Source: Magnolia sinica (lineage: Eukaryota; Streptophyta; Magnoliopsida; Magnoliales; Magnoliaceae). Taken from it: 64,000 nt of DNA. How positions within the stretch are numbered: position 1 is the stretch's first letter; each line of letters begins with the position of its first letter. The notes under the pieces were generated by a model. It made no database searches. It was given only the letters and a program-made list of their open reading frames with translations, and was not told where the DNA came from. The DNA lies in contig NC_080591.1 in assembly GCF_029962835.1 (NCBI RefSeq), forward strand, positions 37,331,501 through 37,395,500. Direction: 5' to 3'. Positions 22,673-35,569 of this stretch are shown here, piece by piece. The translations under genes were made by a program, and so were the position numbers.

Positions 22673-24645
22673 TGATGAGGGTCGAATATTGCATATCAAA
22701 CCCTAATTATTGCATGATTTTACGTACATGATAATGCTTAATGAAATATTTTAATTATATTTTTGTTGCAGGATGAAATTAGGAGCGTTGATGGAAAAAG
22801 AGTACTACAAGCATGGATTTGGCACTCCAAAGTCACCAGAGCAAGGGACGCACTCCAGAGAACTAAGACTGAAGAATTTACATGCCAGGGATCCAAGGAA
22901 ATCAAGCCGTTCACGTTAAAAAGGCCCGAAAATGGTCCAGAATGCAAGATCACATGGTAACCGCCACCCGATTGACACGAAACCTCACACATGGTCTGAG
23001 GGATATAAATTAACCGTACATGTAAAATTTCATCCATTGAATATCTCAAAAATGGCCCAATGGCCAGATCAGCCCTTTAATTCATTAACTAGGGCCCACC
23101 TACAATCTGGATATACTTCAAAATTGACCTAGATGGTTTAAATAAGATGAGAAACAGGATGGATGGATTAGATTTTTCTACAGAATCACAGGGGACCCTA
23201 TATGTACATCGTGTGTACATAGTGTACACACGCCTGACGAGCACCGATCGACTAAGGAACCATGTTTACATTTTGTACCCATACATGCACACTTGTTCGG
23301 TACAGAGGACACAAACAAGTTGCCCTATGACGTCCAGAATGATTACAACATGATTGCTACAATGGGCCGCGCCCACGCAAATCCAAAACCATCCATATGT
23401 GGTCAAAATTTCGTCCTGCATCCAATGGACGGATTGGATTTATCAAAATAACATCGAAGTAGGCCCCACCATCAGAACAGCGTAGGAGAATTCACAGGAC
23501 CCTTGTTTTCGCACGTCCGGACGCGCCCGAAAATTCTAGACGGTTGTGGCCCACCATATTTGATCAGATGGAAGATCTGATCCGTCCATCATGTAGAGAA
23601 CTCAAAAAAGTCCTAAGGGACAGTATTTATTTGGAAATCGAGTGAGGAAAGAGGGGCTGTTTTGCATCTGAACTTGGCTGCGAAAAGGAGTACGCGGCTA
23701 TTGCTGCGACAAACTCTCCATCGACTCCAGCCTTTCCACCACCCTTCCAGCACCTATAAGAGAGTTTTAGACGTGGTAAGGAGGGAGAGTTTGGGGAGAG
23801 CCAGGGAGGAGAAAAAGAGAAGAAAAGAGAAGAAAGAGGCAGAAGGTTGTGGACGTGAGCGAGAGTAGCAGCAAAAGAGAGCAGATCCTGGGAGCTTGGA
23901 AAAAGAGAAGAAAGAAGGGAGAGAATGAAGTTTTTCTTTTATAAATCTTATTTTTCTGTCTTCCTAATTGATTCCATGAGTTGCTAATCTTTTAGCTAGG
24001 GCTGAGATGGAGCCCCTAATTTAAATAACCCTTGTTATGTGTTGGTTTCATTTTGATTTAATTGATTTGTTTCTTTCTCTAGTGTGCTTAATTGAAAGTT
24101 TTGTATTTCTCCATTCTAAGAGCTCAACCAAAGTCTAGTTATGGATGTTGTTTGGAATATTATTCGAGGTGCTTGTGTCTGACCATAAATAGGTTCCTAT
24201 AGAGGAAGAAACAGGAATCTATATCTCTCCATGCCTTACCATGGATGGAAAGATGTGATCCATATGCTTTAAGGAATTATACATTCTGTGTGCCCGGCCA
24301 AGGACATAGAGTGTGCTTTATTTATTTTGATATCAATCTGAATTAGGGTGAATCAACAGGTAGAACAAGGTTTATGATAATTAGAGGTAGATTTGAAAGT
24401 CCTAGTCTTCTCCTTAATTGAATTTTCCTCAGTATTCTCGGTTATTTTTCCATTGATTTTTGTTTAGTTTACTCAATTACTAGCTCAAATATTTGTTGGA
24501 TTAGTTAAGAAGAACCTTTAATTTTGAAATGTGGCAACCAGTCCTCGTGGAAACGATCTCGTAATACGTACCATATTTACATCTGATTCGTATACTTGCG
24601 AGTTTAAAATCATTTAAATCAGATTGGTTTTAAAATAAAATATCA
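22673..24645 (+). repeat. 3' LTR of the Athila-like element
   Basis: It pairs with 13055-15200 and is followed by GTTAC, against GTTAA at the left border of the element. Confidence 0.93.
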
Positions 24646-24912
24646 GTTACCATAATCGTTTAACACTATTTGAACTCCCTTGCTTCTCCTCTCACCACCT
24701 GTCTTGTAACCGCTTGCGCAGGATTGCTTCTTCGTTAGTCGCTTAAGTAATACCTGATACCATTTGATATGCTCCAACTACAGTTATTAAGAAATCTTCT
24801 TCATACGCTCTAGATGCGGTTATTGAGAAATCTTCTTTGTACATATATACATATATTCGAATACACCTTACGGATCCATAAAGATCACATGTAACTCCCC
24901 TTAATTGGTACT
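24646..24912. other. Short spacer between two Gypsy elements
   Basis: About 267 bp of non-coding DNA, including a repeated AGAAATCTTCTT motif (near 24790 and 24827). It ends in the GTACT target repeat of the next element. It shows no gene. Confidence 0.6.
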
Positions 24913-25622
24913 TGTTGTGGGGAAATCCAACTTGATAGGTCAAGCCAGCTACGAACCTCGAGCTCGGAGGAAAGACTTCGGGAGCATACGAATGAGAAGT
25001 GGTGCCAAGTCCTCTCTCGGTTCATCCCGACTTCGAGTAGTGAGTAACCATTATTTCAGATCAACAGTCAACTATATTCCAATCTTAGTCCGAGGCATGT
25101 TGCCGAGGTCATCTCAGTCTGAGGTCATAAGCCGAAGCAAAGGCCATACGACCAAACCTAGATACTAACGTCCTACCTCGAAATAGATGAGGCTGAGGCT
25201 GAGGTCAGATGTGGTTGCTCCGAGTGCCGAACCAGGAAACTATCCAAACGCGGACATGACCAAAGATCTCGCCTAAGGATACGTGCCTTTAAGACATGAC
25301 ACGCTGCACGAGTCCATGGATTACAGATAATATCTCCACGATCACAATATCTCACTGATTGAGCGAATCATGCCGAGATTGACAAACGTGGATCATCCGA
25401 CCCACAGGTATAAATACCAAGGGACCCCATTGTTACAGGTATGCAATATCTCACACCCTCTCTCTACATTCAACTTTGACCTAGATTCCCTAGCCTGACT
25501 TTGGCATCGGAGGGTCCCCCGGCTGAGCCAGGGTCTCCTTTGCTCACCCTTTCGTGCAGGATCAGGGTTCATCGCAGGTTGGAAGCATTGAGTGGAGGGT
25601 GTTCCAGATTTTGACATCAACA
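24913..25622 (+). repeat. 5' LTR of the Tat-like element
   Basis: It pairs with 34766-35471. A TATA motif GTATAAATACC lies at 25408-25418, followed by a CTCACACCCTCTCTC leader. Both copies end TGACATCAACA. Confidence 0.92.
25408..25418 (+). promoter_or_regulatory. TATA box of the Tat-like 5' LTR
   Basis: GTATAAATACC, conserved in the 3' LTR near 35262. Confidence 0.6.
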
Positions 25623-25625
25623 TTT

Positions 25626-25642
25626 TTCGGCGCCATTTGTGG
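25626..25642 (+). promoter_or_regulatory. Primer-binding site region of the Tat-like element
   Basis: TTCGGCGCCATTTGTGG directly after the LTR, similar to the TGGCGCCGTCTGTGGGAA site common in this lineage. Confidence 0.7.
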
Positions 25643-25679
25643 AAAATGTTAACAAAAAGTTAGGAAGCTTATCAGAAAT

Positions 25680-27330
25680 GGTAAGAGGAAAGAAAAAAGT
25701 GACAGCAGTAGAGTCCAAACCTAGCAGGCAACCTCAGTCCTCTTCACTATTGCATACCGAATCAGCTCCGATCGGGCCGTCCTAGCGGACCCGAAGCCGA
25801 TGAGGGAAATATAAGGCGCCGCAAAATGAAATCCAGATGCTGAAGGACAAAATTAGTCAGATGAAGGTGCAACAGAAGCATCAGCCACCCCTAAACTTAG
25901 TGGAAGCCACCCCAGTGCCCGAGGGACGACCACAGCAAGCCAGTTCTTGGGCCAAAGGTTCCTAAGCATAGTCCACATGAGCTCCCGACCCTGTGCACAA
26001 TGCAGTGCCCAAAGAACGATCAGCCAGAATCCTAGACCCCGCTCGAGATGCCGAATAGTCCTACGTGTCCACCACTTCGGCCCTGGCCCCCACCGACCTC
26101 CGCCATCGGCAGGAGAGGGGCAGACCAGGCAGAGCATCCAAGGTGGCAGGTGCCTCAAAAGAGATAGTAGCTGAGAACCAGAATCCTTTGGAAGCACAGT
26201 TTAAGGAACTTCGCGACCAGTTTAAGGCATTTCAGAAGAATCAGCAATCTGCATTCGTCCTAGCTGCAGTTCAGATGATGATGGAAGTGACCGAGCCTCC
26301 CTTCACCTCATAAATCATGAATGAGGTGATGTCGTCGAGGTTCAGGATGCCTCCCATCATCCAATTCTTTGGATCCGGTGACCCCTTAGAGCACGTGGAG
26401 TCATATCATTTGTGGATGTAGATACAGTCGGCCACAGATGCTATGATGTGCCAATCCTTCTTGATAACCCTCTTCGGATTTGCTCGGAGTTGGTATCGAA
26501 AACTTAAACCAAAATTGATCAGCTCATTCGTTGAGCTTAGTAAATTGTTCCTTACCCAGTTCATCTCTGGTAAGAAGAGTTGGAAGCTGACTGCCCTTTT
26601 ATTTACCCCCAATTAGGGGAATAAGATGTCTCTAAAGGACTTATTGCCCGGTTCAATGAAGAAGCATTGCTAGTGAAAGATTACGACGATAAAATGGTGC
26701 TCTCAGCCATGTTCAACGGACTCAAAGAAGGAAAGTTCACCTTCTTAATTGGGAAAAATCCACTGACCACCTTGGCCGAGCTCATCAGCATAGCTCAGAA
26801 ATACACTAATGCCGAAGAATTCTCCAACTCCCGCAGGAGCATCCAAGCAGCTGAAACGTCATCAAAGGAAAAAAGGCCAAGGAACGAAGAACCTCAGTTG
26901 TCCAACGAAAAACCTGACGACCGAGCCCCTCGTGATCGTCGGCCAAGCCGAAGACCTGAAGGAAAATTCCATTCTTACACTCCCCTCAACACCTCTACGG
27001 AGTAGATCTTATTGGACATTAGGAGTCAGACTCCTGAAATGGCCTTTCTGCATGAAGACCGACGCAGAGAACCAAGACAAGCGCAAGTATTGCCGGTTCC
27101 ATCGTGACCACAGCCATAACATGATCGACTACTTGGATCTCAAGGATGAAATCGAGACCCTCATTCGTAAGGGTTATTTGCACCGATACACTAAAGAAGA
27201 GAGATCGGCTCAAAAAGAAGAACGACCGAGCAAAATTGTGGAAGAACCTGTTGAAATCCAAACCATTTATGGTGGTTCATCTGGTGGAGGTGACTCGAAC
27301 AGGGCTCGCAAAGCCCACTCTTGGAGTTCA
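25680..27330 (+). pseudogene. gag of the Tat-like element
   Basis: 26667-27005 contains the end of a gag core (MVLSAMFNGLKEGKFTFLIG, then TLAELISIAQKYTNAEEF). 26809-27738 contains KYCRFHRDHSHNMIDYLDLK and IETLIRKGYLHRYTK, the knuckle-type motif of Tat gag. Upstream pieces from 25680 carry basic, proline-rich N-terminal sequence. Fossil. Confidence 0.8.
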
Positions 27331-27389
27331 GACCTCGAGTACTATGTCCACTTGGCCGAAAGGTTGAGGAAAGAACTCCGTGTCAGCCC

Positions 27390-29300
27390 CTGTAGGTTGA
27401 CTTTCATAGAGGATGGCGCGCGTGGAATCCAGCATCAGCATGACGATGCCCTCGTGGTGACTATAACCATAGCCAACCACAAGGTCTTCCGCATCCTGGT
27501 CAACACAGGGAGCTTAGCCAACGTCATTTATTTCGAGGAGTTCGAGAGAATGACTATCGATAGGTCATGCCTCCGACCCGTGAAGACCCCCCTACACGGC
27601 TTCACCGGGGATAAGATAATCTCCAAGGGAGCCATCTTCCTCCCTGTGACAGCGGGAGAAGGACATCACCAGGTCACACTTCTAGTGAACTTTCTTATTA
27701 TCAATGTACCTTCGGTGCATAATGTTATTCTGGGCTGACCCTCCCTCAATGCAATGAGGGCGGTTGTGTCCACATACCACTTGATGATGAAGTTCCCCGT
27801 CAAAGGTGGGGTCGAATACCTCTAAGGGGACTAGCGTGAAGCTTGGAGATGTTATGCGATAGCTATAAGAAAAGGGTTGGTGAAGCAGGCCCTCATCATC
27901 AATGTCCTCAATCCCACGAAAGATCCCCTGAAGGACTTGCAGACCGTCCCGCTTAAGGAAGTCGAACCGAGCAAAACTGTTCAACTCGGGTCTTCGCTGA
28001 ATTTCGAGCAGAGATCTCAGATGCTGACTTTCCTACAACAGCACAGGGATGTCTTCGCGTGGTCACACAAGGATATGCCGGGCATCTCTCCCGATGTCAT
28101 GGTCTACAGACTAAACATGGATTCGGATCATACACCAGTGAAACAGAAGAGAAGAGCGTTCGATGCCGAGAGGTATACAGCCATAGCCAATGAAGTTTTC
28201 AAACTCCTCAGCATCGACTTCATTAAAAAAATACATTATCCGGACTAGATAGCCAACATGGTCTTAGTGAAGAAATCAAGAGGGAAGGGTCTGTGTCGAT
28301 TACTCAAACCTGAATAAGGCTTGTCCTAAGGATAACTTCCCCTTACCTCGGATCGACCTGCTGGTGGACAACATTGCTAGACATGAATGACTCTCCTTTC
28401 TGGATGCTTATTTCGAGTATAATCAGATCCCAATGCATCCCTCGGATAGGTAAAAGACTACCTTTGTCACTGACAAAGGGATCTACTGTTATCGGGTCAT
28501 GCCTTTTGGCTTGAAGAATGTTGGGCCGACATACTAGAGATTGGTGAACCAGATGTTTTCCAACCAAATTGGATAAACGATGGAAGTTTACGTCGATTAC
28601 ATGCTCGTCAAGAGCATTAGACCATCTGACCACCTTGCGGACCTCGGGGTGACATTCTTGATCCTCCAGGAGTACCGTATGAAGTTAAACCCGACCAAGT
28701 GTATCTTTGGAGTCGATTCAGGCAAGTTCCTTAGGTTTCAAGTTAGTTAGAGAGGCATCGAGGCGAATCCCGAGAAGATAAAAGCGCTGCTCGACATGAG
28801 CTCGCCTCGGACAATGAAGGAGATCCAGTGTCTAACTGGTCAAGTTGCAGCACTAGGTCGATTTATCTCTAGAGCAACAGATAAATGTCTCCCCTTTTTC
28901 CAGCAACTGAAAGGTCACAAGAAAGTCGAGTGGACCTCTGAATGCGAGCAAGCATTCCAGCAGTTAAAGTAATACTTGGATTTACCTCCCTTGTTGTCGA
29001 AACCAGAAGTAGGCATGCCCTTACTTTGTACCTGGCGATCTCTGCCTCAGCCGTCAGTTCCGCACTCATCAGGGAAGTAGGGGGCAAGTAGTATCCCATT
29101 TACTATGTAAGTAAAGCAATGGTACCCGTCGAGACTAGGTACCCAAGCATGGAGAAAATAACGCTTGACTTGGTCTTCTCAGCACGGGGACTACTTCCAA
29201 GTGCACACCATTATCGTCCTGACCGACTTCCCCCTCAGGCAAGTCCTCTAGAAACCAGACGTCTTTGGATGGCTGATGAAATAGGCGATAGAACTCGGGG
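27390..29300 (+). pseudogene. Protease, reverse transcriptase and RNase H of the Tat-like element
   Basis: The protease is near 27400-27740 (HDDALVVTITIANHKVFRIL, then VNTGSLANVIYFEEFERM). The RT N-terminus is at 27877-28248 (FAWSHKDMPGISPDVMVYRL, HTPVKQKRRAFDAERY). Palm-domain pieces continue to about 28860, and an RNase H remnant extends to about 29300. Many interruptions; clearly a fossil. Confidence 0.8.
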
Positions 29301-29347
29301 AGTTCGACATCCAATATCTTCTGAGGACTGCAATCAAGGGCCAGGCT

Positions 29348-30780
29348 GTGGCTGACTTCATGGCGGAGTATACCATCCCGAGTGCTGATACCGAAACAGA
29401 AGCATCTTTCGTGACCCCACATGTTCTATCGCCGACCAAGGATCTGAAATCTGAAATCAGGCTTGGTTTTAGAGCCTCCAACAATGAAGCAGAGTACGAG
29501 GCCCTGTTAGCAGGGCTCAGACTGGCAGTCAGCCTAGGAATTCAGTCCCTGGAAGTGCGATGAACTTGTGGTGAACCATATCTCCATTGAGTTTGAAGCC
29601 AAGGAAACCAGGATGGTGGCCTATCTAGGCGAGGCCAAAAAGTTGATAGAAAGGTTTTGGAGTTGCACCATCAACCAGATTCCGAGGGCAGAGAATTTTT
29701 AGACCAACGCCCTCACAAGGTTAACCTTGGCCACAGAAGGAAAGATTCCTCGAATCATTCCTGTGGAATTCATGGATAGCCCGAGCATCGACCAAACAAA
29801 TCAAGAAGTAGTCAACCTAATGGAGACTACCCCAAGTTGGATAGACTCGATCTACAACTACCTGTTGTCTGGTGAGGTCCTCCAGGATAAGTTGGAGGCC
29901 TGATGCTTGAAGATTAGAGTTGCCCGATATATTGTCTTAGATGAGACTTTATACAAAAAAGGGCACTTGCAGCCCTACCTCAGATGCCTCCAACCCGAGG
30001 AAGCAAACTATGTGATACGCGAGATTTATGAGGGCATCTATGGAAATCACTCGGGTGGCCGAGCCTTGGCTCTGAAGATACTCCGTTAAGGGTACTTCTG
30101 GCCAACCATTCGAGAAGACTCGAAAGACTACATCCGAAGGTGTGACAAATGTCAGAGGTTTGCATTAATACCAAGGCAGCCTACAGAAGAAATGACCCCC
30201 ATGAGTGGATCGTGGCCATTCGCTTAATGGGGGATCAACATCATCGAACCTCTGCCCACAGGGAAAGGACAAGTGAAGTTTTCTATTATCGCAGTCGATT
30301 ACTTCACTAAATGGGCTGAGGACGAGTCCGTGGCCAAGATCACCAAACAGAAAGTGATCGACTTCGTCTGAAAGAATGTCATCTGCCGGTTCGAAATCTC
30401 GCATACCATCATATTTGACAATGGCAAGTAGTTCGATAATGACAAGTTCTGAAGTATGTTCAGGGGGCTTGGCATCTCGAACGCTTATTCCTCACCTCGG
30501 CATCCACAATCCAATGGGCAGGTAGAAGCTATGAACAAAGTCATCAAGAACCATCTTAAAACTAAGTTGGAGAAAGCTAAGGCAACTGGCTTGAGGAGCT
30601 CCCATTTGTCATCTGGGCCTACCGGACTACAACCTAGTCATCTACTGGGGAGACCCCCTTTTCGCTATCCTACGGCTCGGAGGCAATTGTCCCAATTGAG
30701 ATCGGCCTCCCGACAGCTCGGGTCAGAAGCTACCAGGAGGGTCAAAATACAGAGCAGATAACTGCAAACCTCGACTTACT
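29348..30780 (+). pseudogene. Second RNase H and integrase of the Tat-like element
   Basis: 29348-29563 has FRASNNEAEYEALLAGLRLA, the extra RNase H typical of the Tat branch. 29907-30089 has VLDETLYKKGHLQPYLRCL and the integrase HEX...H-type region. 30456-30600 has SSPRHPQSNGQVEAMNKVIK, the end of the integrase core. Broken. Confidence 0.82.
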
Positions 30781-31285
30781 TGAGGAAACTAGAGATGTCG
30801 CCAGACTTTGAGTCGCTGCTAGGCATCATCAAGTGACACGATTATATAACTTGAGAGTTAAGACAAGACGGTTCCGCCAGGACACTTGGTCCTTCGTCAT
30901 GTCTTTCAAAATACGGCAGAGCTGGGGGCTGGGACGCTTGGGCTTAACTGGGAAGGGCCTTACCATGTGGTCAAATCAACCCAGCCAAGCTCCTATCACT
31001 TGGAAGACCTCGGGGGACGTTCGCTCCCCCTTCCCTAGAACGCTGAACACTTGAAGATCTACTATCAGTAGAAATCTGCTGGCTACTAAAGGCCCTCAAT
31101 AAATGTAATGCTCAAAGCTACTAGCCTCTTAAGGCCTCTAATAAAAATTCCTTTTCTACATCATCCACTTGCGCAATTTACAAATGAAAAAAGTTACCTC
31201 TCAAAGCAGAGGCTAACTTAACGGATTGATCCCTTAAAGAAGGGGTCGGAATGTTAAGCCCACGAATATTTACAAAGGTATCCCC

Positions 31286-34093
31286 TCATATGCAAGGGAA
31301 AAGCTTAGAGACGACCCGATTCCCTAAGAAAGGGGTCAGCTCGTCATACAGACCTCCCAAAATGACTAAGGAGCGCACCACTTGTGGGGGGGTTAGCCTC
31401 TTAAGGGGTCGGTCCTTAAAAACTAACTTTAAAGAAGCATTGTAACAATCAACACATGTGAACATGCCATCTCCCAATGAACACCATTCATTCAAAAAGT
31501 TATCATAAAAATTATACAAAAAAAAAGTCTCATTCCCTCCAAGTAGAGGGACTAGATACCAAACTAAGGGGCTGAGCGTCAGGGGTGGCTTCGGCGATGG
31601 GAGGGGCATTCTCAGGCTTGTCTGCCACGACCGATTTAACATTCTCGGCATTGTCTGCCGCGAGAGCGTCAAGGTGGAGGATTGGATGAAGCTTTCGAGC
31701 CTCAACCAGGTATGCATCAAAACCTGTATGATAGCCGAAGTCATACAATTTGTCCATCTCCTTGGCCCTTTCAGTTGAATCCTTTAATTTAGCCACAGCC
31801 GCGGCAGCCTGCGAGGTTGCTCGAGCCTTGAGCTACGCTCGTAGGGCCGCCTTATCTGCAGATGCTACGGACTTAAGGACAATCTGTTGTTGGGCCAACC
31901 GGTCACAATCATCCGTTGCTTTGTCTTGAGCTTCTCCTTCGCCCCCTCGAGCCCCGACTCGGCTTCCGTGACCCTGAACTATAGGTCTTCATTAACCTAG
32001 CGTAGATGCCTGACTTTGGGGTCGGCCACATCCAAGTGAGCTTGGAGTTAGTTGTCCTCTCCTTGGAGTGCTAGTTCCCTTGCACGGCCCTTCGAAATAG
32101 TCCTTCTCAGTTCTTCTCGCTTCGTAGCCGAACCTTTCAACAGTTTCTCAAGTTCAGCTCTTCGTGCTTCGAGATCGGCCACTCGCACCTCTTGCTCTGC
32201 CTTCTCCATCACAAACTTGGCCCACTCTACTTCTTGTTCTGTCTTCTCGACCATAAACTTGGCCTGCTCTACTTCAAGCCACTCGAGCTCTTTCAACCTC
32301 TCCTTCACCTCTACTATCATTGGCAGCGACTGGTAATAGATGGCCGCGTAATCGTTCATGAAGTTGACGTGGCAATGGGAGAGCGTGTTGGCTATCTGTG
32401 TCTCCGGTACATGCTTAGCCCCCCATGGCTCAGCAAAGCCATGTGATAACTAGGAGGCAGAGTCTCCGGAGAGGGGCTCGGAAGCTCCTTCGATCCCGCT
32501 GGCCATAAAAGCTTGGGTAGCCACCTCAGGCGTGTTCGTGTATCCGACGAGGGTGTTAGTTTGGCAGACTAAGGGCTCAGCCTCAGTTGCAACGTGAGGG
32601 ACTACAGATCGTGCAAGGGAAATCATATTAGGAGTCTCCCCTGCTACCTCTCTCCCTGCCCCAGAAGGACCTGTAACCACTGAAGGCAGAGCCTTGGGGG
32701 CTTGGTCCTTCATAGAAGGCGACGAGATGGTGATATGTTCGACTTTAGCAGGGGCCTCGGAAGCTCGTGCTTCAGGAGCAGGGGTCGAAACAATGGTAGG
32801 AATGACCTCAGAGGGGACAGCAGTAGGCATGGTTTTAGCTGGGGCCACGACGGGAGCGGCTTCGGCTGGAGCAGCCTCGGCCTCAGCCTCAGAAGTCTTC
32901 CTCTTCTTCGGCGTCAGCTTCGTCCTTGGCTCGGAGGAGAGGACGACGTCCATTGGAGGGCACGGTGGCCTTCTCCTCTTTGAGCCGCCCACCTCCATTC
33001 CTGTTCGAAAAAGGGAAATCAGCCAAGTGAGACCCACCGAATGGCTGAAGGTCAGCAAGTTAATCTCTGAAGGCCCTAACTTCGCTTACCTAGAGCAAAG
33101 AGAGTGGGCCGGACTCTACAAAAGCCAGATGACACCAAATTCTCTTGGTTGATGAGGTTAAACTAGGCACACTAGTCTGCAGGGAGCACTCGGACTCGGT
33201 CGACCCGCTGCTTGTGAAAGGCAGAGAGGTCAGGGGCCCCCTTCGACTGAACTGCAAAAAGAAGCAAAGTATGAGTGAGAACATGGAAGGATGAATCAAG
33301 GATGCAGTATGACCAAAAGATGTACCCAGCCTAGGTTAGCAAACTTGGTGGGGGACTCGAATCTGCATTATGTCCAATTCAGAGGCAGGGGTCTCCCATT
33401 CCTCCAAGGCCTAGAACCACTTCTCCTTCCAGTTCTTGTTGGAAGAAGGAAGTTGGTTACTAAACCTGGGATGCATAGAGGCCTATCCGAGAAGTACCAC
33501 CAGGCCTTGTCCGATCTGTTGAACTTAGCCATGTACAAAAATAGGAACTCTTCCGGCGTTAGCCTTTGGTTTCCCGCTCGATGCCAGAGGTCAAAAGTGG
33601 TGGTGAGGATTCTTCAGGAGTTCAGAACCAGTTGCCCCGGCGTGATTCTTAGCTGTGCTGTCAGCTTGCACAAGAATGGATGGATGAGAAATTACAGCGC
33701 GCACTGGAGGGCGCAGATAACGATGGCGATCTCCCCCTTAGCTGGAGATCTCGCTTGGTCTTTGGGGGTAGGGGCTCGGATATGAACTGAGTCAAGGATT
33801 TGATAATCTTTATGGAGTTGAGCCATCTGGGACTTAACCAGGATCGAGCCCCTAGGAATTGAGGGTTTTGACCTTCCTCCCAAGGGACCTACCTTTGATC
33901 GCCCCGCGGGGATCTCTGAGAGTCCTCTTTGGCCTCTTGCCTTGACTTTTGGCCCTCTAACTTGCGGTTCTTTGGGCCGGGGCCGAAGTGTTAAGGGGTA
34001 CGACCTCAAAAGGGCCTTTGGACTCTTCGAGTCCAGAGGTGGTAGTCTCTGGTTTAGACTCCAAACCAGCTCCTCGAACCTCTTCCATTTCAT
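31286..34093 (-). pseudogene. Antisense coding block of the Tat-like element
   Basis: Minus-strand frames run opposite to pol. 33692-34093 ends in YQILDSVHIRAPTPKDQARS, a phrase I associate with a family of plant transposon-encoded proteins. 32450-33058 is an Ala/Pro/Glu-rich region with a basic KLTPKKRKTSE stretch that could be a nuclear signal. 32048-32359 is strongly heptad-like (EQEVEWAKFVMEKAEQEVRV), a predicted coiled coil. 31530-31796 is a further helical end. Such antisense ORFs between integrase and 3' LTR are known in Grande-type elements; their function is unclear. It is broken. Confidence 0.6.
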
Positions 34094-34765
34094 CAGATTT
34101 GCTTAACATGAAGGAAAAAGGCGTTTAAGTGTTGAAAGACTCACAGCGTTATAGGCGATCTCCTCTGGAAGAAATTTCCCCAACTCCGATAGCTTCCACT
34201 GAGCTGAATCCCTTCTCCGATGGTTGGGAATCTTTTTTCCGATGACCTCTTCCGGTAGGGGATGATTCGGAAGGAGAGAATAGTGAAAGTGAAGAATGCG
34301 TGCCCGAGAAGTGTGAAGGGTGAGGTGTTTATATAGCCACCTCATTACTCGACGTCATCATTACAAACAACCGCTCCCGAAGCCAGGGTGACTCGGTACT
34401 GACACCAGAGGACACATGGAAGAGAGCTATAGGCCCGAATCCATGCTTCAAAGTTGGAGTCTTCTCAGCATTTACTGTCATTAATGATGTAGGCGACCCC
34501 TCGTCACCCCATATACACATGGTGTTACCTCCTTCGTTCCGTCGATTGCGAATTGTAACCGTCGCCATGCGTCATCCACCAAATGGACAGACGCCGAAGG
34601 GTTGCGGCTGTTGTGCAGCATGTGGGATTTGAGGTGTATGTATCACATTAATGGCGCACCGTTCATCCCAATCGCCATCATGAGTAGAGGAATGGGGACA
34701 TCGTTTTATTTCCCCAGGCGTTCACTCTTTAAGTCTGGGCTTGGACCAAGAGAGTAGGGGGCTTC

Positions 34766-35471
34766 TGTTGTGGGGAAATCCAACTTGAAAGGTTAAGCAA
34801 GCTATGAATCTCAGAGCTCGGAGGAAAGACTTCGGGAGCGTACGAATGAGAAGCGGTGCCGAGTCCTCTCTCGGTTCATCCTGACTCCGAGTAGTGAGTA
34901 ACCGTAATTTCAGATCAACGATCAATCTACATCCCAATCTTAGTTCGATGCATGTTGTCAAGGCTATCTTAGTCCGAGGTCATGAGCCAAAGCAAAGGCT
35001 ATATGACCAACCTCAGCTACTAACGTCCGGCCTCGACATAGATGAGGCCAAGGTTGAGGCTAGATGTGGTTGCTCCGAGTGCCGAACCAGGAAACTATCC
35101 AAATGCGGATGTGACCGAAGATCTCGCTCAGGGATACACGCCTTTAAGACACGACACGCCGCACGAGTCCATGGATTACGGATAATATCTCCACGATCAC
35201 AATATCTCACTAATTGAGTGAATCGTTCCGACATTGACAGACGTGGATTGTCTGACCCACAAGTATAAATACCAGGGGACCCCATTGCTATAGCTGTGCA
35301 ATATCTCACACCCTCTCTCTACATTCGACTTAGAACCAAATTCCCTAGCCTGTCATCGAAGGGTCCCCCGGTTGAGCCAGGGTCTCCTTTACTCACCCTT
35401 TTGTGCAGGATCAGGGTTCATTGCAGGTTGGAAGCATTGAGTAGAGGGTGGTCCAGATTTTGACATCAACA
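34766..35471 (+). repeat. 3' LTR of the Tat-like element
   Basis: It pairs with 24913-25622 and is followed by GTACT, the target repeat also present at 24908. Confidence 0.92.
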
Positions 35472-35569
35472 GTACTCGTAGGGAATGGTGCAATGTGGAT
35501 GAATAGACACCCCGCCCAGGCTAATATCTTGAGAAAGCTAAGACAATTCGGAACCATGGTCATATCTTA

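Larger units (their letters stand above)
13055..24645 (+). mobile_element. Athila-like Ty3/Gypsy retrotransposon with both LTRs
   Basis: The 11.6-kb element has two LTRs beginning TGATGAGGGT and ending ATCA, a primer-binding site, gag-protease-RT-RNase H-integrase in order, a long 3' noncoding region and a purine tract (GGTTGGGGGTGG) just before the 3' LTR. Flanks are GTTAA on the left and GTTAC on the right, a near-match 5-bp target repeat. RT wording (FPLPFIDKMLERLTGHNYYC, then FLDGYSGYNQ) is that of the Athila lineage. The structure is complete, but the coding region has a handful of interruptions. About 14 differences in the first 300 bp of the LTRs, mostly transitions, suggest an age of a few million years at most grass-like rates and older at slow tree rates. 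Confidence 0.92.
24913..35471 (+). mobile_element. Tat-like Ty3/Gypsy retrotransposon with antisense ORF block
   Basis: The LTRs of about 710 bp both begin TGTTGTGGGGAAATCC and end TTGACATCAACA. The element is bordered by a perfect GTACT repeat (24908-24912 and 35472-35476). A CGGCGCCATTTGTGG primer site follows the 5' LTR, and a purine tract GAGAGTAGGGGGCTTC precedes the 3' LTR. Inside are gag, protease, RT, RNase H, a second RNase H and integrase on the plus strand, and a minus-strand coding block at about 31286-34093. That layout is known from Tat-lineage elements such as Grande. The structure is complete, but coding is broken at more than ten places. LTRs differ at about 9 percent of sites over the first 155 bp, so it is older than its Athila-like neighbour. 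Confidence 0.92.

Noticed and set aside
32694-33152. 152-codon plus-strand frame in the Tat-like element
   Set aside because: Shadow of the Ala/Pro-rich antisense block; composition mirrors it and no domain is present.
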